Shown here in pieces: positions 52,453 through 61,013 of a stretch of 64,000 nt of DNA. The stretch's first letter is position 1, and every line of letters starts with the position of its first letter. The notes below the pieces were generated by a model. It did not search any database and was not told where the DNA came from. It saw only the letters and a list, made by a program, of their open reading frames with translations. Made by a program: the position numbers and the translations under genes. The stretch comes from an uncultured Pirellula sp. GTDB lineage: Bacteria; Planctomycetota; Planctomycetia; Pirellulales; Pirellulaceae. The stretch is taken from NCBI GenBank assembly GCA_903858115.1, contig CAIOHR010000242.1:62001-126000 (forward strand), read 5' to 3'.

Positions 52453-53043
52453 TTAGCTTTTTAGCCTCATGCCAAAGGTACGAAGTCGAAATGCGAGGAC
52501 AACGATACTGATTCCGGCCAGGACCGCGAAAGCCCCTAGGAACTGAACCATCAACATCCCAGCAGCTAAAGGAGAAATCAAAAGGAGTAAACCAAAACCT
52601 ATTGCCAACGCACCGCTTAGGATCAGCCAGCCCTCCCCTTCTATTTCTAGGCGATCTCGGATGGCTACATTGATCTCCAAAATTCCAGAAAGTATGCTGC
52701 TTACAGCCAGCAGACACACTAGCAATGTCGCATGGATCATCGCCATGATAACGGGGTGGCCTACGACAAAAAGTCCGACCAAGATCAAGATTACGCCGCG
52801 AACAGTAGTCCAAAGTCGCGACGGTGTTTGACCCGCTAGGCCTGCATAGATGGCGATTGCACCGTCCAAAATCAGATAGAATCCGAAGACTTGAACTAGG
52901 GCCGCGACAGCCATGAGGGGATTGATCAAGGCATAAACGCCAAGCAATATCAAGAGAATTCCCCTGATCAGGGTCAACCACCATATACCCCGAATGGCTC
53001 GGCAAAAAGATTCCCGGTCTTCGATAATTCTTTCTTCGCTCAT
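52453..53043 (-). CDS. HdeD family membrane protein (DUF308)
   Basis: 196 residues with six hydrophobic segments, beginning with a charged MSEERIIEDRESFCRAIRG. The segment pattern (WWLTLIRGILLILLGVYALINP, YLILDGAIAIYAGLAGQ, ILILVGLFVVGHP, GWLILSGALAIGFGLLLLISPLAAGMLM) is that of HdeD/DUF308 proteins, which in E. coli help in acid resistance. No other acid-stress gene is near. The frame, length (190-ish) and topology agree with the family. Confidence 0.86.
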   Translation of the reverse strand: MSEERIIEDRESFCRAIRGIWWLTLIRGILLILLGVYALINPLMAVAALVQVFGFYLILDGAIAIYAGLAGQTPSRLWTTVRGVILILVGLFVVGHPVIMAMIHATLLVCLLAVSSILSGILEINVAIRDRLEIEGEGWLILSGALAIGFGLLLLISPLAAGMLMVQFLGAFAVLAGISIVVLAFRLRTFGMRLKS

Positions 53044-53331
53044 TTTTCAATCCTATAAGGCAGAAACCGTTGATCGAGGTATCGCCGACGATGGCTAAAT
53101 GAAATCGTATCGTCGCTTGTTTCTTGGCCTTCATTAACAATGTACCACATGCTTCAACCATTTTTCGCAGCATGACTTATGGCATAATGGATGGAACCAA
53201 CTCTAAGATTACCTAAATCGCAATTGTTAACCTGGGTGAGATCCGAGCTAAGGCCTGAACAAACTTCCCGCGACAGCCTTGCCGCTGTAGAATCTCGGAA
53301 GTTTTGGAGACGCACAGCATCTGGAGGAATA

Positions 53332-53553
53332 ATGGCCGCAACGATCGACGCACCCCAACAGTGGGTGGAGAACATTTCCATGCTTCGATTACCAGAGCAA
53401 GCCGATTGACTCCTTCAGCAGTTTATGGACCGGAATAACGAGGTGCTGTTGACGGAGCAAGAAAGGGCGGATTTGGCGGAGCTTAGCGAGAAACTCTCGT
53501 TGGTCCGTGCGGAAGCTCTTTACACCGGCCGCCATTGCTTGCTGGATTACTAG
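53332..53553 (+). pseudogene. Small antitoxin-like gene broken by an in-frame stop
   Basis: From the ATG at 53332, with a strong GGAGG at 53323-53327, the frame reads through 25 codons (MAATIDAPQQWVENISMLRL, then PEQAD), stops at TGA (53407-53409), and then continues in the same frame to TAG at 53551-53553 for 47 more codons (LLQQFMDRNNEVLLTEQERA, then DLAELSEKLS). This whole is a typical planctomycete small helical protein in which an Arg codon (CGA) appears to have become TGA. Such proteins resemble antitoxin-like RHH/helical companions, usually followed by an HNH or PIN partner, absent here. I annotate it as a pseudogene. Confidence 0.6.
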
Positions 53554-53561
53554 GCGTCCTG

Positions 53562-54572
53562 CTATGGGGATTTTGTTTCTTTCCTGAGAGTAGCAGACAT
53601 TAGCCGACCATCGGTGCGCCAGCGATCTCCCCCTCCGTTGAGACCCCCATGCTTTGGTTGAAAGTTCTCGATAGCCGATTGATCAACCAGACCACCGGAT
53701 GCTTGAAGGGTCTCAATGATATGGTCCCGCTCTCGATCGATATCAGCAGCCACGTGATGGGTGATCTGTCCGGTGGTGTAACTTAGTCCCACACGTTGGT
53801 CATAAGTCCCGGCGCCCATCCACCCTGGCTGTCCATTGGTATCTAACTGCTCTGATTTCCAGAACCGGACATGATGCCTTTTGCTTGGATCGTTACCGAC
53901 CGGTTGCTCAAATGCGAGATCTTCTTTGCGACCGTATAAAAACAAATTGCTGACCGGGGCTGTATCGTAAGGACGTTTAAGCACCGTCCCTTCCGCTATC
54001 TTGAAATCGTCTTCGATGCTGAGGGGATCGGCCTCAAACCAACCAGCCGCTTTCATGGCGTGTTTCAAGTCGGTTTCACTCCCAATCAGAGCTAGATTGA
54101 TAGGATCGCCTGGATGTCCATCCGAGGTTACGGTCAACGTTGGAGAAGCGGAAATGGCAGGATGACGATGGTCGTAGAGGCTCCACAAGAACGGAACGAA
54201 ACCATATGCAATGGCCAAGTAGGTCGCGAGGAACGCAAGAAAAATCCTCATCACGAAAGGTATCAATTTTCGCTTTTCCTTTTCGGATCGATTTTTTCTG
54301 TTCTCGTCTTCTTCAAGTGGTGGTGTATCCAAAGACGCTGCTCCTAGCCGTTTAGGCCATATTTCGAAAAGGAACGCTAAGGCGGACCGCAAGCCGCATC
54401 CGAACGCTTGACCAAAAGGGAACTTAAGTTGCCAACCAAATGGGGTCGGGGATTTGATCACGAATTTGGTTTCGCGACCTACTTCACTGACCACGCGCAT
54501 TCTACCGCCCTGCAGATTGTCAAAGCATTCCGGACCTTTACGCACGAGTACTCGTTTTACCCTTCTTTCCAT
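53562..54572 (-). CDS. LssY C-terminal domain membrane protein
   Basis: 336 residues. A possible membrane segment lies at about 107-135 (VMRIFLAFLATYLAIAYGFVPFLWSLY), preceded by a soluble basic stretch (ENRKNRSEKEKRKL). The soluble C-terminal domain resembles the LssY C-terminal domain: NLALIGSETDLKHAMKAAGWFEADPLSIEDDFKIAEGT, VSNLFLYGRKEDLAFEQPVGNDPSKRHHVRFWK and ITHHVAADIDRERDHIIETLQASG. The domain occurs with PAP2 phosphatases, but no PAP2 motif is present. The first 107 residues are less certain; an ATG at 54251 would give a shorter protein starting at the membrane segment. It lies among decayed genes but is itself intact. Confidence 0.72.
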   Translation of the reverse strand: MERRVKRVLVRKGPECFDNLQGGRMRVVSEVGRETKFVIKSPTPFGWQLKFPFGQAFGCGLRSALAFLFEIWPKRLGAASLDTPPLEEDENRKNRSEKEKRKLIPFVMRIFLAFLATYLAIAYGFVPFLWSLYDHRHPAISASPTLTVTSDGHPGDPINLALIGSETDLKHAMKAAGWFEADPLSIEDDFKIAEGTVLKRPYDTAPVSNLFLYGRKEDLAFEQPVGNDPSKRHHVRFWKSEQLDTNGQPGWMGAGTYDQRVGLSYTTGQITHHVAADIDRERDHIIETLQASGGLVDQSAIENFQPKHGGLNGGGDRWRTDGRLMSATLRKETKSP

Positions 54573-54620
54573 ACTCCTGCAATGATTATTGATCGATCCT
54601 GATTACTACTCCTCGAATTC

Positions 54621-55016
54621 AACGTATATACAATCCATCGGCTGCATGCGTTGGTTAAGAATACGGGGAGCATCGATATTGCTCTCTAGCACGGCATTCC
54701 CTGGCCTACGGCTCGTGGATGGCTGGAGCGTCTCGATTATGCTTCAGTCGTTTTGTCTGATGTCGTTGTTCAAGATGCGACAGCTCGCCAATTGGAAGTT
54801 TTGGTGTTGCGGCGAAAGATCAAGCGACTGACCGCACTCTTAAGATTGATGCTCGTCGTCTTCAAGCTCTCACAACTATCGTTTGCTAGATTCCGTGTTC
54901 AAGAAGCCAATGATGAATTGAGATTATTTAACAAAATTGACCACTGTCGAGAGCACATGCCGCTTCGAAGGTTTGACGACATCGATTCCGATTTTGATGG
55001 TCGACGGAGGAGTTGA
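54621..55016 (+). pseudogene. Transposase N-terminal remnant
   Basis: An uninterrupted frame on the plus strand except one stop: HRLHALVKNTGSIDIAL, then TAG, then HGIPWPTARGWLERLDY, DVVVQDATARQLEVLVLRRK, IKRLTALLRLMLVVFKL and ANDELRLFNKIDHCREHMPL. It ends at a TGA (55014-55016). HGIPxxTARGWL is a helix-turn-helix and the following Leu-rich coiled part matches the N-terminus of a planctomycete IS-family transposase with an integrase-type catalytic domain, which is missing. So it is both interrupted and truncated. I could not find inverted repeats. Confidence 0.5.
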
Positions 55017-55117
55017 AAACTATAATGCGTCCGTCGATACGATCGTTGATGAAGGCCTATTTGAATGGCCGAGCGATTGGTTTACGATTAGGGATTTCTT
55101 TATCGCGGAAACCTAAC

Positions 55118-55532
55118 ATGCCCAGACCACCCCGCGCCGACGAAGCAGGCGGACTGTATCACGCGCTTAACCGCGGGAATCTTCGCGCCGCGATCTTTCA
55201 CAAGGACGCGATGGGGCATGTCTACCAACAACGCTACAAGAGCTTTCCGATTCAATACGATGAACATTTTTTCGTTGTGTGCCGATATGTTGAACGCAAC
55301 GCGCTGCGTGCTCGGTTGGTTCGACGTGCCGAGGATTGGCGTTGGGGATCGCTGTGGCGGTGGCTGCAAAAGCCGGAGCCAAATCCACCGTTGCTGTCGC
55401 CTTGGCCGATGTCGCGGCTGCCGGGCTGGGTGGATCGAGTCGATTGCTCGCCGCCTCAAGCTGGAATCCGCCATACGTCCACGCGGCCGCAAACGCGATC
55501 GATTCCCCAAAAAGCCTAACAAAGAGGCCTGA
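55118..55532 (+). pseudogene. REP-associated tyrosine transposase (RAYT) with internal deletions
   Basis: From the ATG at 55118 it reads MPRPPRADEAGGLYHALNRG then NLRAAIFHKDA, the standard beginning of planctomycete RAYT (IS200-like) transposases. It then jumps directly to MGHVYQQRYKSFPIQYDEHF, FVVCRYVERNALRARLVRRA and EDWRWGSLWRW. The missing part of about 65 codons includes the catalytic HUH motif (MPNHWH). After LPGWVDRVD the frame is lost; the expected end (RRLKLESAIRPRGRKRDRFP, then KKPNKEA) is found in another phase and ends at TGA 55530-55532. Two deletions thus removed the catalytic core and part of the tail. A REP-like hairpin overlaps its end. Confidence 0.72.
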
Positions 55533-55540
55533 CCCCTTTG
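55520..55540. repeat. REP-like hairpin at the end of the RAYT remnant
   Basis: CAAAGAGG (55520-55527) and CCCCTTTG (55533-55540) pair with one mismatch around a 5-base loop (CCTGA). It overlaps the last codons of the transposase remnant. AAAGGGGTCAGGCCTCTTT-type palindromes are the kind that RAYT proteins recognise, so this is likely the element's own end. Confidence 0.6.
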
Positions 55541-55547
55541 ATTTTGC

Positions 55548-57371
55548 TTACCTTTGTTTGTCTCTAAAGAAAAGCCACACACGCTCGGCCCCGGAGAAAG
55601 ACGCAATCGGAACGACGCCTTCGCGCCGCGACGGCGAGCCAGGCCAACCATGTGCCCCTTCTGAGTCGACGATGTACTCGGTGACCGCTCCATTCCCGCC
55701 TCCGGATACGATGGAATAGGTGCTTGTCGTGGCGGTTCCATTATTCACGATCTTCGGAGTGGATTCGGACTTATTGACGCGGATCCAGAACTGTACGACT
55801 TCGTTCAATGGTTTGTAGGGAGCTTCTTGTGCACGGCGCACCAACGGGTTTCGGCTCATACCACCTTCGATCGGGATCTCCTCGTCCTTTGCTCCGTTGA
55901 TAATCAGGATCGGCAACGGAACCGATGGCACATCGTCGAAGGTGAACATCGAAGCCACGACGGGTGCGACCGCAGCCAGTCGTTCAGCGCGAGCCACTGC
56001 GTACACGTACGTCATCATACCCCCGTTCGAACCACCGGTCATGTAGATGCGTGTTGGATCAGCCCCATGCTCGCTCACTAAAGTGTCAATCAACGTATCG
56101 AAGTAGGCTATGTCATCCGCGTCCTGCACTTGCCGTCGCAAGAGAAAACCCGTGTTCCAAGCGTGTCGACCGCCACCGATGTCGGTCCCTTCGGCATAGA
56201 CAACCATGAATCCGTTGGCCTTCGCGACTTTATCGAACCCGGACGTGGCTCGCATCTGAGCCGCGCTTCCCATACCACCATGAAGCACGATCACGGCTGG
56301 CCGTTTGCTCGAGTCGCCTGATCCATTGACAACGATTGCCTTTCGTTCTTGCTCTTTTACTTTCAGCTGAATAACTGCATCCGGCTTTACTGGACTCGGC
56401 TTGGCGGTGACCGCATTGGACGCGGCAGTATCAACTCCCGGTGGCTGACCAAATGCAGCACGGTAAAACATCCAGTTGGAATCACCGAGCGCTTCCAGCG
56501 TCTTCATTGGGTTATGGTCAACACTAGGTAGCACGGTCCATGTATGTGGAATTTTGAGACGCTCCAGGTGTTCGTGAAAGTCGCGGTTAGGGCCGAAGGT
56601 TTCGTCTTGATCGCCGCAAACTTGGCGGACGAGCGAGCCCTTGATAATCGCCTCGGCGTTTTGCTCCGCGAGTCGGCGTGGACTGACGTTTTTGAAATAC
56701 TCTTGATCGCCTCCATAGACTTGCTTCAAGACTTCTGCAGCTCGTTGCCTACCTGCACGTGGTGCCTGGATCAGTTCAGCTTGCAATGGTCCACCACCCA
56801 TGATGGAGACCGCGCGAAATAGATCGGGATACTTGAAGCCTAAGCGTGCGGCACCATAACCTCCCATGCTGTAACCATCGAGCAATCTCCCTTCACGTGT
56901 TGCCACGGTGCGATAGGTTGCATCGATATGCGGCACGAGTTCCTTGACGATCATGGTTTCCATCGGAGCGGAGCCATCTTTCCAATCGACGTACATGCCT
57001 TCGACGAGTCCATTGACGAAAACGACGAAACACGGCGGAGTCTTGCCTGCTTCGATGGCAGCATTAAAGTGAGCTGCGGCTTTGGCAAGACCAGCCAGTC
57101 CACCACCTGATCCATGCAGCCAATAAACAACCGGGAATCGCCGTTGTGGTTCGCGATCGTATAATGCTGGCGTGTAGATGTGGTAACTGACTTTGCCCTT
57201 GGCGGCATCGCTATCAAAAGTATGAAACGACACTCGCGGAGCTTTTACCTCGGGCGTCACCCACGCTTTTCCCGATTGCGACTCGACTCGCTCCACTGGT
57301 GATTGTGCTGCGGAAGACGCAACGAATAGCGAGACAATTGCTAATGTTAGTATTCGAGTTGACGGTTTCAT
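55548..57371 (-). CDS. Secreted tandem esterase (two alpha/beta-hydrolase domains)
   Basis: 607 residues from the ATG at 57371, with a signal peptide MKPSTRILTLAIVSLFVASS; the ATG overlaps the sulfatase stop by 4 bp. Domain 1 (about 45-290) is a putative esterase of the esterase-D/feruloyl-esterase type with VVYWLHGSGGG and the nucleophile elbow LLDGYSMGGYGA. Domain 2 (about 330-600) resembles the poly(3-hydroxybutyrate) depolymerase/LpqC family with VIVLHGGMGSA, TDIGGGRHAWNTG and MTGGSNGGMMTYV. Both keep the Ser, and HGW near the end gives a His. Coupling with a sulfatase suggests the pair trims decorated polysaccharides such as sulfated, esterified algal glycans; that is inference. Confidence 0.88.
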   Translation of the reverse strand: MKPSTRILTLAIVSLFVASSAAQSPVERVESQSGKAWVTPEVKAPRVSFHTFDSDAAKGKVSYHIYTPALYDREPQRRFPVVYWLHGSGGGLAGLAKAAAHFNAAIEAGKTPPCFVVFVNGLVEGMYVDWKDGSAPMETMIVKELVPHIDATYRTVATREGRLLDGYSMGGYGAARLGFKYPDLFRAVSIMGGGPLQAELIQAPRAGRQRAAEVLKQVYGGDQEYFKNVSPRRLAEQNAEAIIKGSLVRQVCGDQDETFGPNRDFHEHLERLKIPHTWTVLPSVDHNPMKTLEALGDSNWMFYRAAFGQPPGVDTAASNAVTAKPSPVKPDAVIQLKVKEQERKAIVVNGSGDSSKRPAVIVLHGGMGSAAQMRATSGFDKVAKANGFMVVYAEGTDIGGGRHAWNTGFLLRRQVQDADDIAYFDTLIDTLVSEHGADPTRIYMTGGSNGGMMTYVYAVARAERLAAVAPVVASMFTFDDVPSVPLPILIINGAKDEEIPIEGGMSRNPLVRRAQEAPYKPLNEVVQFWIRVNKSESTPKIVNNGTATTSTYSIVSGGGNGAVTEYIVDSEGAHGWPGSPSRREGVVPIASFSGAERVWLFFRDKQR

Positions 57372-58813
57372 GGTTTGGAAGCCTTTGGCACACAAAGATG
57401 CTCATCGAAGCTATCCGATGAGGGAAGGGACTTGTTGTACTCGAGAGCGATACTCTTGAGTTCATTTACGATCGCTGGGTGGTTGATAGCTAGGTTTGTC
57501 TTCTCTTCCCAATCGTCGAAGATATTGAAGAGTTCTACGCGACTACTGTCTTTGGTCATGACAAGTCGCCAGTCATCCTTGACAACGGCAAGTTGCGGCC
57601 ATGTATCTCCATGACTGGTAACGTGATTCTCCCAGAGGATCGGCTTATTGCGTTTGAATTCTTTTCCGAGCAGGGCCGGAAGAATATTCTCCCCGTCAGG
57701 TTGGTAACCTTCAGGCAAAGGTGCGCCGGCAATCGCACATAACGTGGGAAGCATGTCAACTGCCGAGATGACCGATGTTTTGTCGATCCGCCCAGCAGGG
57801 ATCTGCCCTGGCCAACGAATAGCGAAGGGAGTTCGGATACCGCCACCGAAAAGGCTCCGTTTCCTTCCCTTTTGCTCACCCGTGGTTCCGCGACTGAAGT
57901 AGGTTCCATAGCCATTCATGGGGATCGAAACCTGCTGTCTCTTGCCGTCAACCATTCGCGTCTGGCGCAAACTACGGGTATTCATGATCCGGTTCTTTTC
58001 CGTATCTTGACCAGTCTCCTCCGGGCCGTTGTCGCTACTGAATACGACGATGGTGTTCTTCTCTAAATCGAGCTCCTTGAGCAGGTCCATTATCTTTCCG
58101 ATCCAATGGTCCGCTTCCCAGGCAACCGCCGCATAGACCCGCTCGTCTTCTGGAAGCTCCTTGATCCATGGAAGCTCCAACGTCTCGTTATGTAACCAAT
58201 GAGGTGTGTGCGGTTCACGAGTCCATAGGTTCAAGAAGAAGGGAACATCCTTGTGCTCGCGTATGAAATCAATTGTTTGTTGATAGACGGCGTCATGTCC
58301 CCAGGTAGCGGGCGGTGGGCCGTTCCAGCACCGACCGTCATCGATTCCGTACTTATCCAGAGTCGGAGCATGTGCAGGGTCGCCGAGATGCCATTTGCCG
58401 TAGTGCCCATTTACATAGCCTGCATTCTTCATCAATCTGGGCAACATGACGACTTCTGGATCTAGCCAGTCATTGAGACCGTACTTGCGATTGTTCTGCT
58501 CGTTTTCGTAGATCCAAAAAACCTTGTTCCGCCCTGGAAACTGGCCGGTGTACAAGGCCGCACGACTGGGAGAACAGACCGGCGAATTGACATGGAACTG
58601 GTAGAACTCCGTTCCCTGTCTGAATAGTCTGTCAAGGTTTGGTGTTTGCAGGTAGGGACTCTTATGCAAGCTCATGTCGCCCCATCCCCAGTCGTCCGCG
58701 AAGATCAGCAGGATATTGGGCTTATCGAGCGGCTTCCGCATGTTGTCAGCATGTAGTGGTGCCGAAGATAACAACAGCATGCCGGCGACAATAAGTGATG
58801 ACAAATGTTGCAT
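57368..58813 (-). CDS. Secreted sulfatase (formylglycine type)
   Basis: 481 residues with a signal peptide (SLIVAGMLLLSSAPLHA) to about residue 22. The N-terminal metal motif is NILLIFADDWGWGD (D40, D41), and the formylglycine site is C80 in NSPVCSPSRAALYTG (CxPxR), the cysteine-type site that needs an FGE-type maturase. Later VVFSSDNGPEE supplies the remaining metal ligands (Asp-Asn), and GIRTPFAIRWPG and GKWHLGD are also typical. The family hydrolyses sulfate esters; the substrate is unknown. It is the first gene of a two-gene operon with the tandem esterase (ATGA overlap). Confidence 0.93.
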   Translation of the reverse strand: MQHLSSLIVAGMLLLSSAPLHADNMRKPLDKPNILLIFADDWGWGDMSLHKSPYLQTPNLDRLFRQGTEFYQFHVNSPVCSPSRAALYTGQFPGRNKVFWIYENEQNNRKYGLNDWLDPEVVMLPRLMKNAGYVNGHYGKWHLGDPAHAPTLDKYGIDDGRCWNGPPPATWGHDAVYQQTIDFIREHKDVPFFLNLWTREPHTPHWLHNETLELPWIKELPEDERVYAAVAWEADHWIGKIMDLLKELDLEKNTIVVFSSDNGPEETGQDTEKNRIMNTRSLRQTRMVDGKRQQVSIPMNGYGTYFSRGTTGEQKGRKRSLFGGGIRTPFAIRWPGQIPAGRIDKTSVISAVDMLPTLCAIAGAPLPEGYQPDGENILPALLGKEFKRNKPILWENHVTSHGDTWPQLAVVKDDWRLVMTKDSSRVELFNIFDDWEEKTNLAINHPAIVNELKSIALEYNKSLPSSDSFDEHLCVPKASKP

Positions 58814-59218
58814 ATTGATTCCTCCAGTAAAATCGCGATTTTTACTAAGCCTTCCACCATCCTAACACGACTTGCGACGGATAGTAGTTCCATGGGGAAA
58901 GCTGCTGGCGGACTACAATGTTTTCGCCGGTTGCCTCTGGTTGCTGGTACTTCTGACGACGTTTTGCGGACCAGGCGTTCGTATCGAGCAAGTACTGCAT
59001 TACCATTGGATCGAGTGGCATTTTTGGAAAGACACTACTCGATGGTTGCGAAATGCAACATACTTGCCCCCCAGATTACGCGTAATCCCTTGCGATTCCT
59101 TCGACAAAAAACAACAACTTCGTCATTAACGCAATTCGGCATGTCGTTTGATGCCTCGACGTATTCATCAAATTGTTGAGTTTGGGGGTATCTCATCTTT
59201 AAGAGGAAATGGACCGCT
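58814..59218. other. Divergent intergenic region
   Basis: A 405-bp stretch between the divergent sulfatase and STN-domain genes. Overlapping small frames on both strands read as random sequence. No repeat or hairpin stands out. Confidence 0.4.
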
Positions 59219-60796
59219 ATGTGGAAATCGAATCGAACGGGAATGATCTGCTGGGCTCTGATTGCTGTCTTGTTGCAGGAGGGATGGCTCTTTAGCGAGC
59301 GAGGGGAGGCCCAAGAACTTGCGGCGTCAGTAAGCATCGCGGATGAACCCAAGTATATCGATCCGATTACGTTGGTTCCCGAGCCGCTACGCGCGAAGCT
59401 GACCCATACGTTCCAGGAGACTCCGCTCACGGAAGTCGCCGCATGGATTCAGTCGCAGATGGGAATGAACGTCGTTCTCGATGAACGCGCGCTCGAAGAG
59501 GCGGGCGTCTTGGTCGGTGAGCCGGTGACCGAATCGTTGGTGGAGGTCCCTCTGTATCAATTCCTGGATCGCTTGGAGCGGATCGGTGTGGACTGGAAGT
59601 TCGAAGAAGGTCTGGTCACACTGCTTTCACAAAAGTCGAGCCTTCGAAATGTCCAGTACAACATCGGCGACTTGCTCGACCTCGAGTTTAAGTCAGCCGA
59701 CTTGATACCCGCTTTAACATCGACGGTGGAGCCCGATTCGTGGGATGCCGCTGGCGGTTTGGGAACGGCTGCAGTACTAGGGGATGTACTTTTCGTTCGA
59801 CAATTTCCTCGTTCCCATCGGAAGGTTGTCGCGTTTTTGGAGGCGCTGCGTCGTCCTGCTCGACGAATCTGGATTGATGAACCGCGAGCTCACGAGCAAT
59901 TGATTGAGATACTGAACCGAAAGGCTTCAGCGCAATTCCAGGGAGCTCAACTTTCGCAAGTGATTCAATCGTTGGCAGATCAGCACAAGCTAAATCTACG
60001 CCTGGATCGGGTTGCGCTGCGCAAGGTACGGATCTCGGAGCGAATTCCGGTGACGATCGATATTCGAGACCAACCCATACGAACAATCTTGCAGATCATC
60101 ACCAGTCAACATCAACTGGTTTGGTTTCACCGAGATGGTGTTCTCTGGATTACGCCGCAAGACGAAGCCGCGGTCCCCAAGCTTGCGCTCTTCGACGTGC
60201 GCGATCTTTGCCGGGACATAAACGATTGCAGGAGTCTGCAGGCAGCGATCGAACAACAAGCCAGTCCCGAAAGTTGGTCGAGCGTCGGTGGCAATGCGAT
60301 AATCTCCTTTCCCAAGTCCGGTTTCATGGTCGTATCGCAGACAGAACCAAATATGGACGAGGTGCTGACGTTGCTGGAAAACTACCGCTCGGCGCTAAAA
60401 AACTCAAAACGTCGCATTTCTCCGGAGATCGACCCAGAGGGTTACGAGACCAAGTACTATCGACTACCGACCCCCATCGCAGACGATCTTCAAGACTTGC
60501 TTCCGAAACTCGTAGCCAAAGAGAGCTGGGCAAAAACGCAGAAAGAGGGGGCACGAGGTACGATCGAAATGTGCCGTTCTCGAAGCGAATTGCGAACTGG
60601 GGATGCGAGCAGAAGTATCCCATCCGAGTTGGAATCCTACTCGGTGCTGATCATTCACCAAAAGCGTAAAGTTCATCCGGAGATTTCTGCATTGCTCCAA
60701 AAAATCCTCGACGGTGACATGGTGTTGAGCCCAGGGACCGCAGGCATGGGTGGCATGGGTGGTGGTGGAGGTGCAGCCATGGGGGGGATGTTCTAG
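59219..60796 (+). CDS. Secreted STN-domain protein (secretin/TonB N-terminal-like)
   Basis: 525 residues. A signal peptide (ICWALIAVLLQEGWLFS) ends near residue 32. At least two STN-like short domains follow: FQETPLTEVAAWIQSQMGMNVVLDERAL with VEVPLYQFLDRLERIGVDWKFEEGLVTL, and FQGAQLSQVIQSLADQHKLNLRLDRVAL with VTIDIRDQPIRTILQIITSQHQLVWFHRDGVLWI. These ordinarily precede a secretin or TonB receptor barrel, but here the rest (PKLALFDVRDLC) has no barrel. The extreme C-terminus is Gly/Met-rich (GMGGMGGGGGAAMGGMF). Similar STN-only proteins are frequent in planctomycetes; their role is unknown. Confidence 0.8.
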   Translation: MWKSNRTGMICWALIAVLLQEGWLFSERGEAQELAASVSIADEPKYIDPITLVPEPLRAKLTHTFQETPLTEVAAWIQSQMGMNVVLDERALEEAGVLVGEPVTESLVEVPLYQFLDRLERIGVDWKFEEGLVTLLSQKSSLRNVQYNIGDLLDLEFKSADLIPALTSTVEPDSWDAAGGLGTAAVLGDVLFVRQFPRSHRKVVAFLEALRRPARRIWIDEPRAHEQLIEILNRKASAQFQGAQLSQVIQSLADQHKLNLRLDRVALRKVRISERIPVTIDIRDQPIRTILQIITSQHQLVWFHRDGVLWITPQDEAAVPKLALFDVRDLCRDINDCRSLQAAIEQQASPESWSSVGGNAIISFPKSGFMVVSQTEPNMDEVLTLLENYRSALKNSKRRISPEIDPEGYETKYYRLPTPIADDLQDLLPKLVAKESWAKTQKEGARGTIEMCRSRSELRTGDASRSIPSELESYSVLIIHQKRKVHPEISALLQKILDGDMVLSPGTAGMGGMGGGGGAAMGGMF

Positions 60797-61013
60797 CGAT
60801 CGATCCAACAACACCACGCAGATGCTTGCGCGTGTCCTTCGCGGCGAGTTAACCGAACAGCAAGCCAAGGCGCAAATGGTGGAACTCGTTGTTGAAGATG
60901 GATTGTTGGTGGCTTGCAGCAGAACTAAGTGTTCCGTATTGTCAAAAACCGTACAGATGTTTAAGTTTTGCCGTGACTGTGTCGCACTCAGATCCGCTTA
61001 GACGGAAACACTC

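Noticed and set aside
52232-53173. A 313-codon minus-strand frame covering hdeD in another phase
   Set aside because: The HdeD frame has clean membrane segments and family motifs; the longer frame has biased, Cys/Arg-rich shadow composition.
60797-61013. A small frame between the STN gene and the hybrid kinase (MLARVLRGELTEQQAKAQ)
   Set aside because: Only a weak resemblance to IS-type starts; no continuation and no ribosome site.
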